A stretch of 64,000 bases of DNA from G963701675 sp963701675 (GTDB lineage Bacteria > Planctomycetota > Planctomycetia > Gemmatales > Gemmataceae). Below the pieces are notes generated by a model, which was given only the letters and a program-made list of their open reading frames with translations, had not been told where the DNA came from and did no database searches. A program made the position numbers and the translations under genes. Shown piece by piece: positions 10,091-18,063 of this stretch (the first letter of the stretch is position 1; each line of letters begins with the position of its first letter). Location of the stretch: NCBI GenBank assembly GCA_963701675.1, contig OY969623.1:2046001-2110000 (forward strand). The letters run 5' to 3'.

Positions 10091-10350
10091 GCCACTCCGT
10101 AACGCAAGTCGTCCATTTACGTTTCTGTAGGCAGGCCGCTATTCCGGCACGTAAGCGCGATGAATAACGGCACGTCGACGGGATTCCAACGCCGTACGTG
10201 GCCGGGCCCGGGCATTGCGCCAGAACGGTGCTTGGGCGCCGCATGAAAGCCTGCAAGAGAACAACCACGTTCCCATCAAATTGCTGCCCACTCACTGCAA
10301 CGAACACGCGCGACTCGGACCCTTTAAGGATCTAAGTTAACCTCCGCGAA
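10091..10350. other. Intergenic, no feature recognised
   Basis: Region after the kinase stop. Reading frames in it are short and have unlikely composition. No tRNA, no strong terminator hairpin and no transposon end was seen. Confidence 0.4.
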
Positions 10351-11616
10351 TTGGAATTGAATGTTCTGCTACACCCCGCCACACCCCCTCACCGAGTAAC
10401 CCACACCAGCGAACGATCATTTTCACCGACCCAGGCTTTGGCTTCGCCACGAAAAAGGCTGCGCGCTCCGGTCCGACACGCCGGAGCCATCTGCGGCGCA
10501 GGGTCCGACGCGCGGAGCCGGGCACCGGCCTTGGAAATCGCGGAAATCCTCGCCTGGGCGGATAACTTCCAACGGGCCACCGGAAAATGGCCCACGATGG
10601 GATCCGGGGTCATACCGGGCTCGCAGGGCGAAACCTGGTTAAAGGTTGACGCTGCTCTAAAAGTTGGCCTTCGCGAGTTGCGTGGAGGCTCATCATTAGC
10701 GCGGCTGTTGGCCCAGCATCGTAACGTGCGAAACCAGATTAGCATTCCAAGACTCAGCGTCCCACAGATTCTGGCGTGGGCAGACGCCCATCAAAAACGA
10801 ACCGGAAGCTGGCCGAAACAAACGAGTGGTCGGGTTCGACAAGCGCCTAAAGAATCATGGCGTGCCATCGACCGGGCCTTGCGCGCCGGCGTACGGGGTC
10901 TTTCACAGGGTGAATCACTCGCACGGTTATTGGCTAAGCACCGCGGCGTACGCAATCCCCAAGCGCTGACCTCGCTGAAAATGAAACAGATTCTGGCATG
11001 GGCGGATTCTCACTATCGGCGAACCGGTCGCTGGCCGTTCGCCAAGTCCACCGGGCAGGTGTTGGACGCACCGGGTGAGACGTGGGGAGGAATCAATACG
11101 GCTCTGTACCACGGACGTCGTGGTCTGCCCGGCGGAACGACCGTTCGACGTTTGCTGGCGAAACATCGCAATGTGCGCAATCCAAGCGCCTTACCGCGGC
11201 TTTCGGTGTCCCAAATTCTGCACTGGGCTGACCTGCACTATACGCAAACTGGGCAGTGGCCCACGGTTGATTCCGGGCCGATTCCGGGTACGGCTGGTGA
11301 GACCTGGGCCACCGTGGATCATGCAGCATGGTCCGGCGTTCGGGGCTTGCGCGGGAGCAGAACACTGGCTTGGCTGCTGACCAGGCACAGAAACGTGCGG
11401 AACATCGGATGGCTGCCACGGTTGACCGAGAAAAAAATTCTCCGATGGGCGGACGCTCACCGTCGGCGAACCGGGACATGGCCTACCAAGCATTCCGGGC
11501 CAGTTCACGACGCTCCGGGAGAAACTTGGAATCTCGTTAACGATGCGCTGCACATTGGGAGGCGTGGTCTTCCCGGCGGCTCATCGTTGCTGCAATTGCG
11601 GGCAAGGCGCCGATGA
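10351..11616 (+). CDS. Tandem-repeat protein: five ~74-residue W/G-rich (WAD-H-RTG-WP) units
   Basis: From about 10531 the product is almost wholly five head-to-tail units of 74-75 residues. Consensus pieces in order: ILxWADxHxxRTGxWP, SGxVxxAPGETWxxV, ALxxGxRGLPGGxSLARLL, AxHRNVRN. Each unit predicts three helices broken by Gly/Pro turns and is basic, so a modular nucleic-acid or protein-binding fold is plausible. Sequence identity between units is high at framework positions, while 10-12 positions per unit vary. The first 60 residues look non-coding and the true start may lie nearer 10528 (a TTG). The last unit is cut off at LLQLRARRR, and DNA after the stop (about 11616-11665) resembles the start of a decayed sixth unit. 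I know similar uncharacterised repeats in Gemmata-like genomes; function unknown. Confidence 0.7.
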   Translation: MELNVLLHPATPPHRVTHTSERSFSPTQALASPRKRLRAPVRHAGAICGAGSDARSRAPALEIAEILAWADNFQRATGKWPTMGSGVIPGSQGETWLKVDAALKVGLRELRGGSSLARLLAQHRNVRNQISIPRLSVPQILAWADAHQKRTGSWPKQTSGRVRQAPKESWRAIDRALRAGVRGLSQGESLARLLAKHRGVRNPQALTSLKMKQILAWADSHYRRTGRWPFAKSTGQVLDAPGETWGGINTALYHGRRGLPGGTTVRRLLAKHRNVRNPSALPRLSVSQILHWADLHYTQTGQWPTVDSGPIPGTAGETWATVDHAAWSGVRGLRGSRTLAWLLTRHRNVRNIGWLPRLTEKKILRWADAHRRRTGTWPTKHSGPVHDAPGETWNLVNDALHIGRRGLPGGSSLLQLRARRR

Positions 11617-11957
11617 CAGATTTGACCAAAGATTCTGGCCGGTTAACGCCTCACTGCAGGACGTTCTAGCTTCCCTTCCACCCGCCACCCTCTACGGTGT
11701 GACTCACTCCGCTCCGGCGCCGTGCCGGGCAACAAATTGGGCCGGCGATGCTTGTCCCATCCCGGCCCGTGGATAGACCCAGCGAATTCACGTGCCGTCT
11801 GCGCGGTGGATGAGTCGGACAATGTGGCAGGTCAGATCATATAACGGAAGCACGTCTTGCCTGAGTGGCGGCGGATCTTCCCGGTCGCTGAAGCTCCGAG
11901 TGGCCTATGATAGACGGCGATGAGGTTAACCAAAGGCGCTGGGAGTATACGACAGCC
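11617..11957. other. Intergenic with decayed repeat and a 20-bp dispersed repeat
   Basis: Begins with DNA resembling the start of another unit of the upstream repeat protein (GATTTGACCAAAGATTCTGG, 11623-11642). It also holds one copy of a 20-bp sequence (11703-11722) that recurs at 14552-14571. No gene is seen in the rest. Confidence 0.4.
11703..11722 (+). repeat. Dispersed repeat copy 1 (CTCACTCCGCTCCGGCGCCG)
   Basis: A 20-base identical sequence recurs at 14552-14571. The similarity extends upstream in weaker form (TTCCCTTCCACC in both). The two copies bracket the dinB fragment, the nitroreductase gene and the cystathionine synthase fragment. Confidence 0.6.
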
Positions 11958-12083
11958 ATAATTTTACACGTCAACACGGACGCGTTTTACGCCTCGGTGG
12001 AACAGCGCGACCATCCCGAATTGCCTGGCAACGCCCGATCGACAACGGCCGCGGCCAACGCGAGAATGAGGACGACTGGGTGA
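11958..12083 (+). pseudogene. dinB: 5' remnant of dinB (DNA polymerase IV)
   Basis: Frame 3 reads IILHVNTDAFYASVEQRDHPELPG, the N-terminal palm motif of Y-family polymerase IV (normally HVDMDAFYASVEQRD..LRG). The first metal-binding Asp is changed to Asn, the expected 'KPV.VGG' continuation is lost after about 24 residues, and a stop follows at 12081. Only about 7% of the gene remains, so it cannot be functional. It ends against the start of the nitroreductase gene. Confidence 0.7.
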
Positions 12084-13774
12084 AGGATCGTGCCGGGAAA
12101 ACTCCTGTCGATGATGCCGTCGAATGCATTTTGAACTATCACCAGAGGACCAAGCACCACCTGCATCAATATGCCCGCTCAGCCGACTATCTCGACTGGG
12201 CCAACCAGCCCGATCCATTTCGTAGTTTTGCCGGTGCCGCGCGAATCGACCTTCCCTTCGGTGATGTCCCGACGCCGTATGACGATCTGTACCGGCCAGC
12301 GGCACGGTTTCGTCTCCTCGATCTTGCCAGCTTGGGGATCTTTTTCGAGCTTGCCCTGGGCCTGTCCGCCTGGAAGCAGTACCAGAGTTCACGCTGGGCA
12401 CTGCGTTGCAATCCCTCAAGTGGAAACCTACACCCGACTGAAAGCTACGCCATTCTTCCGGGACGGCCGGACGTCGCGGCCGGAGTTTATCACTATTTGA
12501 GTCGTGACCACTGCCTCGAGCGCCGTTGCACGTTTTCGGACTCTGATGCAGCGAAGTTCGTCGGCGTGCTTCCACAAGATTCTTTTTTTGTCGGCTTAAC
12601 CTCGATCCACTGGCGCGAAGCCTGGAAATATGGAGAACGGGCCTACCGCTACTGTCAACACGACGCAGGCCATGCCCTAGCCACCTTGCGTCTGGCCGCG
12701 GCAGTCTTAGGGTGGTCTGCAACCTTGGTAGACAGTATTGCCGATACCGATCTAGCAGCCTTACTCGGAGTGGATCGGTTCGACGATTTCGCGCGGGTCG
12801 CTCTTGCGGACCATGAACAGCCCGACGCCCTGCTCCTCATCAGACCGGCGCTGACGGAAGCACGCACGACGCAGAACTTACTGAACATTCTGCAGCCCGC
12901 GCTTGCGTTGCTGCACGACTGTGCGGGACATGGTATCTGGTCCGGACAGGCCAACGCGCTAAGTCAGTCCCATGAGGACTGGTCGATAATCGATCGGGCC
13001 GCCGAGGCTGCCTCGAAGCCGGCCACGGTGCTTGCCCCAAGTCGTACACGACCTGCGCTGCCGCCGGTAACGTCTAGCTGCAGCGCACCGGCCGCGCAGA
13101 TTATTCGCCAGCGCCGCAGCTGCCTGGCTCTGGACGGCAACACCTCAATTCCGAAGGAAGTTTTTTACCGCATGCTCGACCACTTGTTGGCCCGTCCTGA
13201 AGTCGCGCCCTGGGACATGCTCCCCTGGGAACCATTGGTGCATCTCGTTCTGTTTGTCCACCGGATCGACGGCCTACGGCCCGGCATGTACCTGCTAGAG
13301 CGCAGTGAGGCAGTGCACGAACATCTAAGACCCGCCGTCAAAGCAGAGTTTGTTTGGGAGCGCCCGCCGGGCTGTCCGGACCATGTCCGGCTCTTTCTCA
13401 TGGCTCCGGCCGACTGCCGCCGAGCGGCTGGGGTCATCAGCTGCCATCAGGACATCGCCGCAGATGGCGCTTTCAGTCTGGGCATGATCGCGGACTTCGG
13501 CGACACCATTCGGCAGCGCGGACCGTGGTGGTATCGACGGCTGTTCTGGGAGGCGGGTGTAATCGGGCAGGTACTCTATCTGGAAGCCGAGGCGGCGGGG
13601 ATTCGCTCGACGGGGATCGGCTGCTATTTCGACGATGCCTGCCATGAGCTTCTTGGCTTGGACAGCGACCGCTTTCAGAGCCTGTATCACTTCACCGTCG
13701 GTGCGCCTGTGGACGATCCGCGACTGACCACGCTGCCCGCCTACGGCCACTTGCAACGGAACGTGCAAGGATAG
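12080..13774 (+). CDS. SagB/ThcOx-type FMN-dependent nitroreductase, two tandem domains
   Basis: 564 residues. The first nitroreductase domain contains the FMN phosphate-binding RCNPSSGNLHPTE (110-121), and the second begins near residue 345 (IIRQRRSCLALDGNTSIP) and ends with IGCYFDDACHELLGL. This double-domain layout matches SagB-family dehydrogenases, which oxidise azolines to azoles in RiPP biosynthesis, although stand-alone homologues of unknown role are common. No cyclodehydratase (YcaO) or precursor peptide gene was found in the window. The GTG start at 12080 has GAGG upstream and gives the usual N terminus (YHQRTKHHLHQYA). It is flanked by remnants of unrelated genes, so the locus may have been acquired or rearranged. 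Confidence 0.87.
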   Translation: MKDRAGKTPVDDAVECILNYHQRTKHHLHQYARSADYLDWANQPDPFRSFAGAARIDLPFGDVPTPYDDLYRPAARFRLLDLASLGIFFELALGLSAWKQYQSSRWALRCNPSSGNLHPTESYAILPGRPDVAAGVYHYLSRDHCLERRCTFSDSDAAKFVGVLPQDSFFVGLTSIHWREAWKYGERAYRYCQHDAGHALATLRLAAAVLGWSATLVDSIADTDLAALLGVDRFDDFARVALADHEQPDALLLIRPALTEARTTQNLLNILQPALALLHDCAGHGIWSGQANALSQSHEDWSIIDRAAEAASKPATVLAPSRTRPALPPVTSSCSAPAAQIIRQRRSCLALDGNTSIPKEVFYRMLDHLLARPEVAPWDMLPWEPLVHLVLFVHRIDGLRPGMYLLERSEAVHEHLRPAVKAEFVWERPPGCPDHVRLFLMAPADCRRAAGVISCHQDIAADGAFSLGMIADFGDTIRQRGPWWYRRLFWEAGVIGQVLYLEAEAAGIRSTGIGCYFDDACHELLGLDSDRFQSLYHFTVGAPVDDPRLTTLPAYGHLQRNVQG

Positions 13775-13803
13775 GCATGCGGCACGTTGCAAGCTTGCGT
13801 TTC

Positions 13804-14172
13804 TCACGAACTTCCCTCGATGTGTTGCAACAGACGCTTTCGCGTAATCCTCTGATTGTTTGGATACCAACCGTCGTTGCGCTCGCGGCCGCACAGCGAT
13901 TCATCACTCTGCACTGCCAACCATGCGACAAAGGACTGCTGGTCGGCGAAGCGCGTATCGCGTGCGTCGAAAGCAAAGACGCCATCGTACACTTCGCCAT
14001 AAACAAATCCGCCATCCCTATGGGCCAATCCGACACCGCAGTAATCCTTGTGCTCGTATTTGATGTCGCCGATCCGGGTCAAGTAATCCGCGACGCGTTC
14101 AGCGAGGTCGGTCCCGAACAGCATTTCGTCGTTTTTCCGATTGACCCAGGGGTAAATCTTTTTGAGCGCCAA
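13804..14172 (-). CDS. Hypothetical protein, 122 residues
   Basis: Acidic-basic mixed soluble protein starting MALKKIYPWVNRKNDEMLFG and containing YEHKDYCGVGLAHRDGGFVYGEVYDG. Codon use and composition look coding and the opposite strand does not. It has no signal peptide, membrane segment or motif that I recognise. It is convergent with the nitroreductase gene (29 nt between stops). Confidence 0.6.
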   Translation of the reverse strand: MALKKIYPWVNRKNDEMLFGTDLAERVADYLTRIGDIKYEHKDYCGVGLAHRDGGFVYGEVYDGVFAFDARDTRFADQQSFVAWLAVQSDESLCGRERNDGWYPNNQRITRKRLLQHIEGSS

Positions 14173-14211
14173 GGTGCCTCGCTCTTTTGTTATCCGCTAG
14201 CTAACACAACT

Positions 14212-14487
14212 CTATTGCATCCACAGCTTTGAAAAGTACCGGTCCCACGAATCGGCGAGAAGAACGACTACGAGCGCTTCAATCTCTCTGCGTTGAGCCA
14301 CTCGTAAGGCAGCAACGACGGCAGTCCCCGAGGAACCTCCCACCATAAGTCCTTCCTCGCGCCACAGTCGTTTCGTCATCGCGAAACTGTCCGCGTCCGA
14401 TTCCCGCTCAACGTGATCGATGACCTCGAGATCGAGTACATTCGGCGCGACATTTCCGCCGATACCTTCGACCTCACACGGTGCATC
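14212..14487 (-). pseudogene. 3' remnant of cystathionine beta-synthase/cysteine synthase
   Basis: Reads CEVEGIGGNVAPNVLDLEVI, then SDADSFAMTKRLWREEGL, MVGGSSGTAVVAALRVAQ and VVVLLADSWDRYFSKLWMQ. These are the last quarter of the PLP-dependent domain of cystathionine beta-synthase-like enzymes: the GGSSG loop and a C-terminal 'DS.RYLSK'. The PLP lysine and the whole N-terminal part are missing; upstream codons are unrelated. The reading frame is otherwise clean, which suggests recent truncation. Confidence 0.72.
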
Positions 14488-14551
14488 AATGTCAGGATGT
14501 TCCGAAGGCAACAAGAAAGACCGGTTCTCACCTTTCCCTTCCACCTCCGAC

Positions 14552-14571
14552 CTCACTCCGCTCCGGCGCCG
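14552..14571 (+). repeat. Dispersed repeat copy 2
   Basis: Exact 20-base match to 11703-11722. It lies at the truncated end of the cystathionine synthase fragment, where that gene's homology stops, so it may mark a recombination point. Confidence 0.55.
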
Positions 14572-14629
14572 GTGTTTGGGTTTTTGGTTTTTGGGCCGCC
14601 GATTCCCCAAAGTATGCTAGGATGTTTCC

Positions 14630-14845
14630 ATGCCAAACCTACTTCAGCGATTGCACGCATGGGACGAGTCGCGCACTTCGGCCTCGGGCCCCGAACCGGA
14701 TGAGGATGAAAACGAAGACGACGAAGACGATGACGAAGACGAAGATGATGAATTGGATCCGGACGACGCGGACGATGACGAGGAGGATGATGACGAGGAT
14801 GAAGATGACGACGACGACCAGACTCCCAGCGAACCGGAAGATTGA
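14630..14845 (+). CDS. Very acidic small protein (Asp/Glu tract)
   Basis: 71 residues: MPNLLQRLHAWDESR, then an almost unbroken Asp/Glu run of about 45 residues, ending QTPSEPED. The DNA is a GAN-type purine-rich tract (14700-14825), so the opposite strand reads as poly-Ser and is not a gene. AGGA lies 9-10 bases before the ATG. Such acidic tails can bind basic proteins or metal ions, but no function can be assigned. Alternatively it could be a simple-sequence expansion that happens to be open. Confidence 0.5.
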   Translation: MPNLLQRLHAWDESRTSASGPEPDEDENEDDEDDDEDEDDELDPDDADDDEEDDDEDEDDDDDQTPSEPED

Positions 14846-15385
14846 TCCACGAGGCTCCTAGTGCATTTCTTGTCGACTCCTTGTTAACTTCAAGCTGAAA
14901 AACTCGCCCGACGGCATCCGCCTTGCTAATGGCTCTAATGGCGTCCCGTCCCAGTACTTCACGGATGTGGCGTGCGTGCAGGGATCGGGCGTTTCATGAC
15001 CTCACCCTGACTAGTCCGGTTCCGAGCCGGCTACCATGATCGGGATGGCAAATTTTTTCCGGCGGGATCTGGTAACACCCGTCAACTTATTCCCTAAATC
15101 GTCCCGCACGAACCGACCGTATCCATCCTCGTAAACCAGCGCGGAGAGCCGTCGGTGAACCTGCGCGTGCTGATTCTGGTTGCGGTAATGGTTTAGGTTC
15201 CGTCGGACGACCGAGTGAGGTGCCACCCAAAAACTCAAAAGTGAGTGCTATCCCTAGTCGGTCAGATGTCGTCGACCTTGCTCAACCCAGGGACCATAAG
15301 TCAACAAGCTCGGTCACCTGCCGCCCTACCCTAGCCCGGCGATCTCTGGCTAAGAGGCCTCGCTGTCTGCGGTGGTTAAGCGGGC
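14846..15385. other. Long gap with one possible fragment
   Basis: On the plus strand at about 14864-14999 an open stretch reads FKLKNSPDGIRLANGSNGV and SQYFTDVACVQGSG before a stop. Its composition looks protein-like but it has no start, so it may be a remnant of a secreted protein. A 75-codon minus-strand frame at 15011-15238 is too weak to call. Nothing else is seen. Confidence 0.35.
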
Positions 15386-16348
15386 TCATTTCGGTGGCGG
15401 CGGCAACTGCAGGACGTTCGGTGATGTGGCTGCTGACGATACGGCGATGTAGCTATTCAATAGCGCCAGCGTCTCCTGAAACTCATGTCGCTCCGCAAGT
15501 GATCGATACTTCGAATCGGCGGCCACGGCTTGGAAGCGCGCATGGACCAGCGCCAACGACGCCGCATCAGTAATCGAGGAAGGCAAGGCCAGATACTGCT
15601 GCCACTGCGCGTCGAGCACGGCGCTCAACCGCGCGCTCGATTCGCTTAGTTTTCGAGCGATGGTGTCGAGTTGGTTTCCCTCGGCCGCGGCAGATGTGGG
15701 ATTCGAGTAAGCCGCAACCTGTGTGATGAAATTGAGGGCCGACTGCGGATACTTTTGACTAGGACGGTAGAACGCGGCGTTAGCGCGATTGTTGATCTGC
15801 AGAGCGGCGCCATCGAGGGCCACGCCAGCGAACAGGCCACGGCTGCGGGAGTACGAATAGATCTCCGCCTTGAGTTGGCCATCCGTACCCGCTGAAACCT
15901 GACGGCCGACAGGCCCGGCAGCGACCGAGGCATCGGCGCCGACGGTGAATTTGCCGCGCATCAGACCCTCGACGCCGGCCCGAGAACGGAACACAAGGAC
16001 AAGATCTGTCGATTGCAGGCCCGCTTGCCAGCCGATGCCGCCACCCGTGATGGTGATGAAGTTCGGACTCTGCCAGGCACCATTCTTGTCGCGGACGACG
16101 ACTACGCCCCTGCCGTGTTCGACGCCGACGATGAGACCACCCTTGATCATCCCTGGAACCACCGCGACGCCGTCTGAATCGGAGAGGAGCGACGCCGGGA
16201 TTGCTTTGAGCGGCACAGCCATGATTTCGCGGAGCACGCGGGTCCCCGCTTCCATCGTCTCTTCTTCCCTAGTCTGGCCGCGCACAACCCCTGTCAGCGA
16301 CAACATCTCCAGGCACAGTCCGAGCAGGGCGAGTTGAATTGTTCGCAT
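15386..16348 (-). CDS. Exported SYLF-domain (Ysc84/DUF500) protein
   Basis: About 320 residues. An N-terminal signal peptide (MRTIQLALLGLCLEMLSLTG) is followed by a SYLF domain: REIMAVPLKAIPASLLSDSDGVAVVPG, the Gly-rich GGLIVGVEHGRGVVVVR, GGGIGWQAGLQSTDLVLVF and GKFTVGADASVAAGPVGR. SYLF domains bind phosphoinositides or other lipids in eukaryotes; bacterial members are periplasmic or surface-attached with unknown roles. The C-terminal 110 residues are helical. The start seven codons after the first ATG puts the signal peptide at the N terminus. It lies downstream of argH on the same strand with a 200-nt gap. Confidence 0.85.
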   Translation of the reverse strand: MRTIQLALLGLCLEMLSLTGVVRGQTREEETMEAGTRVLREIMAVPLKAIPASLLSDSDGVAVVPGMIKGGLIVGVEHGRGVVVVRDKNGAWQSPNFITITGGGIGWQAGLQSTDLVLVFRSRAGVEGLMRGKFTVGADASVAAGPVGRQVSAGTDGQLKAEIYSYSRSRGLFAGVALDGAALQINNRANAAFYRPSQKYPQSALNFITQVAAYSNPTSAAAEGNQLDTIARKLSESSARLSAVLDAQWQQYLALPSSITDAASLALVHARFQAVAADSKYRSLAERHEFQETLALLNSYIAVSSAATSPNVLQLPPPPK

Positions 16349-16551
16349 CGCGGCCTCCGTGTGTGGCATGGGTGAAAGTTCCCATTAGGCGCGACTATTA
16401 CAAAGATCGACGAATCCCGCAATGCCGGAACAGTTCGTTGGGTGTTTGACGAATCGACGCCGAAATTCGGCGGTCCGATCAACCAACAGCGACGATTCGC
16501 GAGTTTTGTCAAAGCTGTTGCGACCGCGAGGGTTTGGTCAAACTCACCGGT

Positions 16552-18063
16552 TTATCGTGGCTTGGCATCGAACAGACGGTTCAGATCCTCCCCGGCGCCG
16601 AAACGTGACGCTATGTCATGAGTGCCCTCGAATGCTTTGCTAATGGCGTCAGCCTTCGTCAACACCGAGGCGTGCAGGGATTCCAGCTCGTCGCGAAGGT
16701 AGCGCACGGTCGATGCGACGGCTTCTGGACCGGTGCTCCCCGCACTCGTCTGACGCCCCAAAACCTGTCGAGGGGTGACGATCTCAAAAAGTTTCTCGGC
16801 AGAAACGGATAGCGCACGTTCCGCCAGGAACGGCTGCACCGCGGCAAAGTCTTTGAATGTTTTCCCTTCACGTGACAGACATTTCACGAGCTCACCGACG
16901 ATTTGATACGCCTCGCGGAAAGGTCGCTGCTCCGCCCTAACAAGATAGTTGGCGAGTTCGGTGGCCGTTGAGAAACTCTCCCAGCAGTTCGCCTCCGCAC
17001 GTACGGCATCGAATCGGAGTGTTGCCATTTGGGCGCGGATGATAGAAACCGTGGTGCGGGTGATGTCCAGGGCGCGCCACACCGGCGGCTTGTCTTGTTG
17101 CAAGTCGCTGCTGTATCCCATGGCGACGCCTTTGATGACTGTGACCAGTTCCACAAAACAGCCCAGCACGCTGCCCGCGCGAGCCCGAGCCAGCTCGGCG
17201 ACCACGGGATTCTTTTTCTGCGGCATGATCGAGCTGCCAGTCGCAAACGCATCGGAGACCTGCACCAGACTAAACTCGAAGCTGTTCCAGATGACAAGCT
17301 CCTCGGCGAGGCGCGAGATATGACTCATGAGGATTGTCAGTGCAGCGGCCGCCTCCGACATGAAATCGCGCGAGCTAGTGGCGTCCAGGGCGTGGAGCAG
17401 CGTGCGGGAGAAGCCAAGCAGCCGCGTGGTCAGTTCTCGATCAATCGGAAACGATGTGCCAGCGATTGCACAAGCCCCAAGCGGGTTCTCGTTCGTAGTG
17501 TCGTATGCATGAAGCAGTCGCCCGATGTCCCGGAGGAGGACGCTCGCGTGACCGCTCAACCAGAAGCCATAGCTAACCGGCTGGGCCGCCTGGGAATGTG
17601 TGTACCCAAGGACGACTGACTCCCGATGTTCTTGGGCCTGCGTCAATAACTCGTCGGCGAGGCGAGCAACTTCCTCCGCCACCAAGAGCAGCTGCTCGCG
17701 CAGGTACAGGCGTGCGTCAGTCACCACTTGGTCATTCCGCGAACGGGCCGTGTGAAGTTTCCCGCCGATCTCAAGGCCGAGGTCTTCGATGAGGATGCTC
17801 TCGATGTTCAGGTGCACGTCCTCCTTAGCTTTGTCGAGAGTCAAGGAGCCTTGTTCTGCCTTGGCAAGCATCTGCAACAAGGCGTTCGCGAGGTTGCGTC
17901 CGGCCTCAGGCGGCACAATGCCTTGTCGGCACAGCATAAGTACGTGCGCGATACTTCCCCACAGGTCGCTTCGGATCATGCGGGCATCGATGTCGATGGT
18001 GTGTGTGTAATCGAGTGTCTGCGTGGAAATGTTTTGCTCAAACCGACTGCCCCACAGGTTCAA
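16552..18063 (-). CDS. argH: Argininosuccinate lyase
   Basis: 503 residues. Splits argininosuccinate to arginine and fumarate, the last step of arginine biosynthesis; cytoplasmic homotetramer. The N-terminal LWGSRFEQ, the TARSRNDQVVTD block, YTHSQAAQP and the fumarase/aspartase signature GSSIMPQKKNP (about 280-290) are all present, as is the C-terminal VASTVRYLRDEL. It is somewhat longer than the usual 460-470 residues. The start is TTG, overlapping the argG stop (TTGA), so translation is probably coupled to argG. Confidence 0.95.
   Translation of the reverse strand: MNLWGSRFEQNISTQTLDYTHTIDIDARMIRSDLWGSIAHVLMLCRQGIVPPEAGRNLANALLQMLAKAEQGSLTLDKAKEDVHLNIESILIEDLGLEIGGKLHTARSRNDQVVTDARLYLREQLLLVAEEVARLADELLTQAQEHRESVVLGYTHSQAAQPVSYGFWLSGHASVLLRDIGRLLHAYDTTNENPLGACAIAGTSFPIDRELTTRLLGFSRTLLHALDATSSRDFMSEAAAALTILMSHISRLAEELVIWNSFEFSLVQVSDAFATGSSIMPQKKNPVVAELARARAGSVLGCFVELVTVIKGVAMGYSSDLQQDKPPVWRALDITRTTVSIIRAQMATLRFDAVRAEANCWESFSTATELANYLVRAEQRPFREAYQIVGELVKCLSREGKTFKDFAAVQPFLAERALSVSAEKLFEIVTPRQVLGRQTSAGSTGPEAVASTVRYLRDELESLHASVLTKADAISKAFEGTHDIASRFGAGEDLNRLFDAKPR

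Noticed and set aside
11964..12722. 252-codon minus-strand frame opposite the nitroreductase
   Set aside because: Antisense shadow of a well-supported gene; no motif.
14644..14850. Poly-Ser open frame
   Set aside because: Antisense of the GAN tract encoding the acidic protein; a composition artefact.
15011..15238. 75-codon minus-strand frame
   Set aside because: No ribosome site or motif, and flanked by non-coding DNA; too weak to call.
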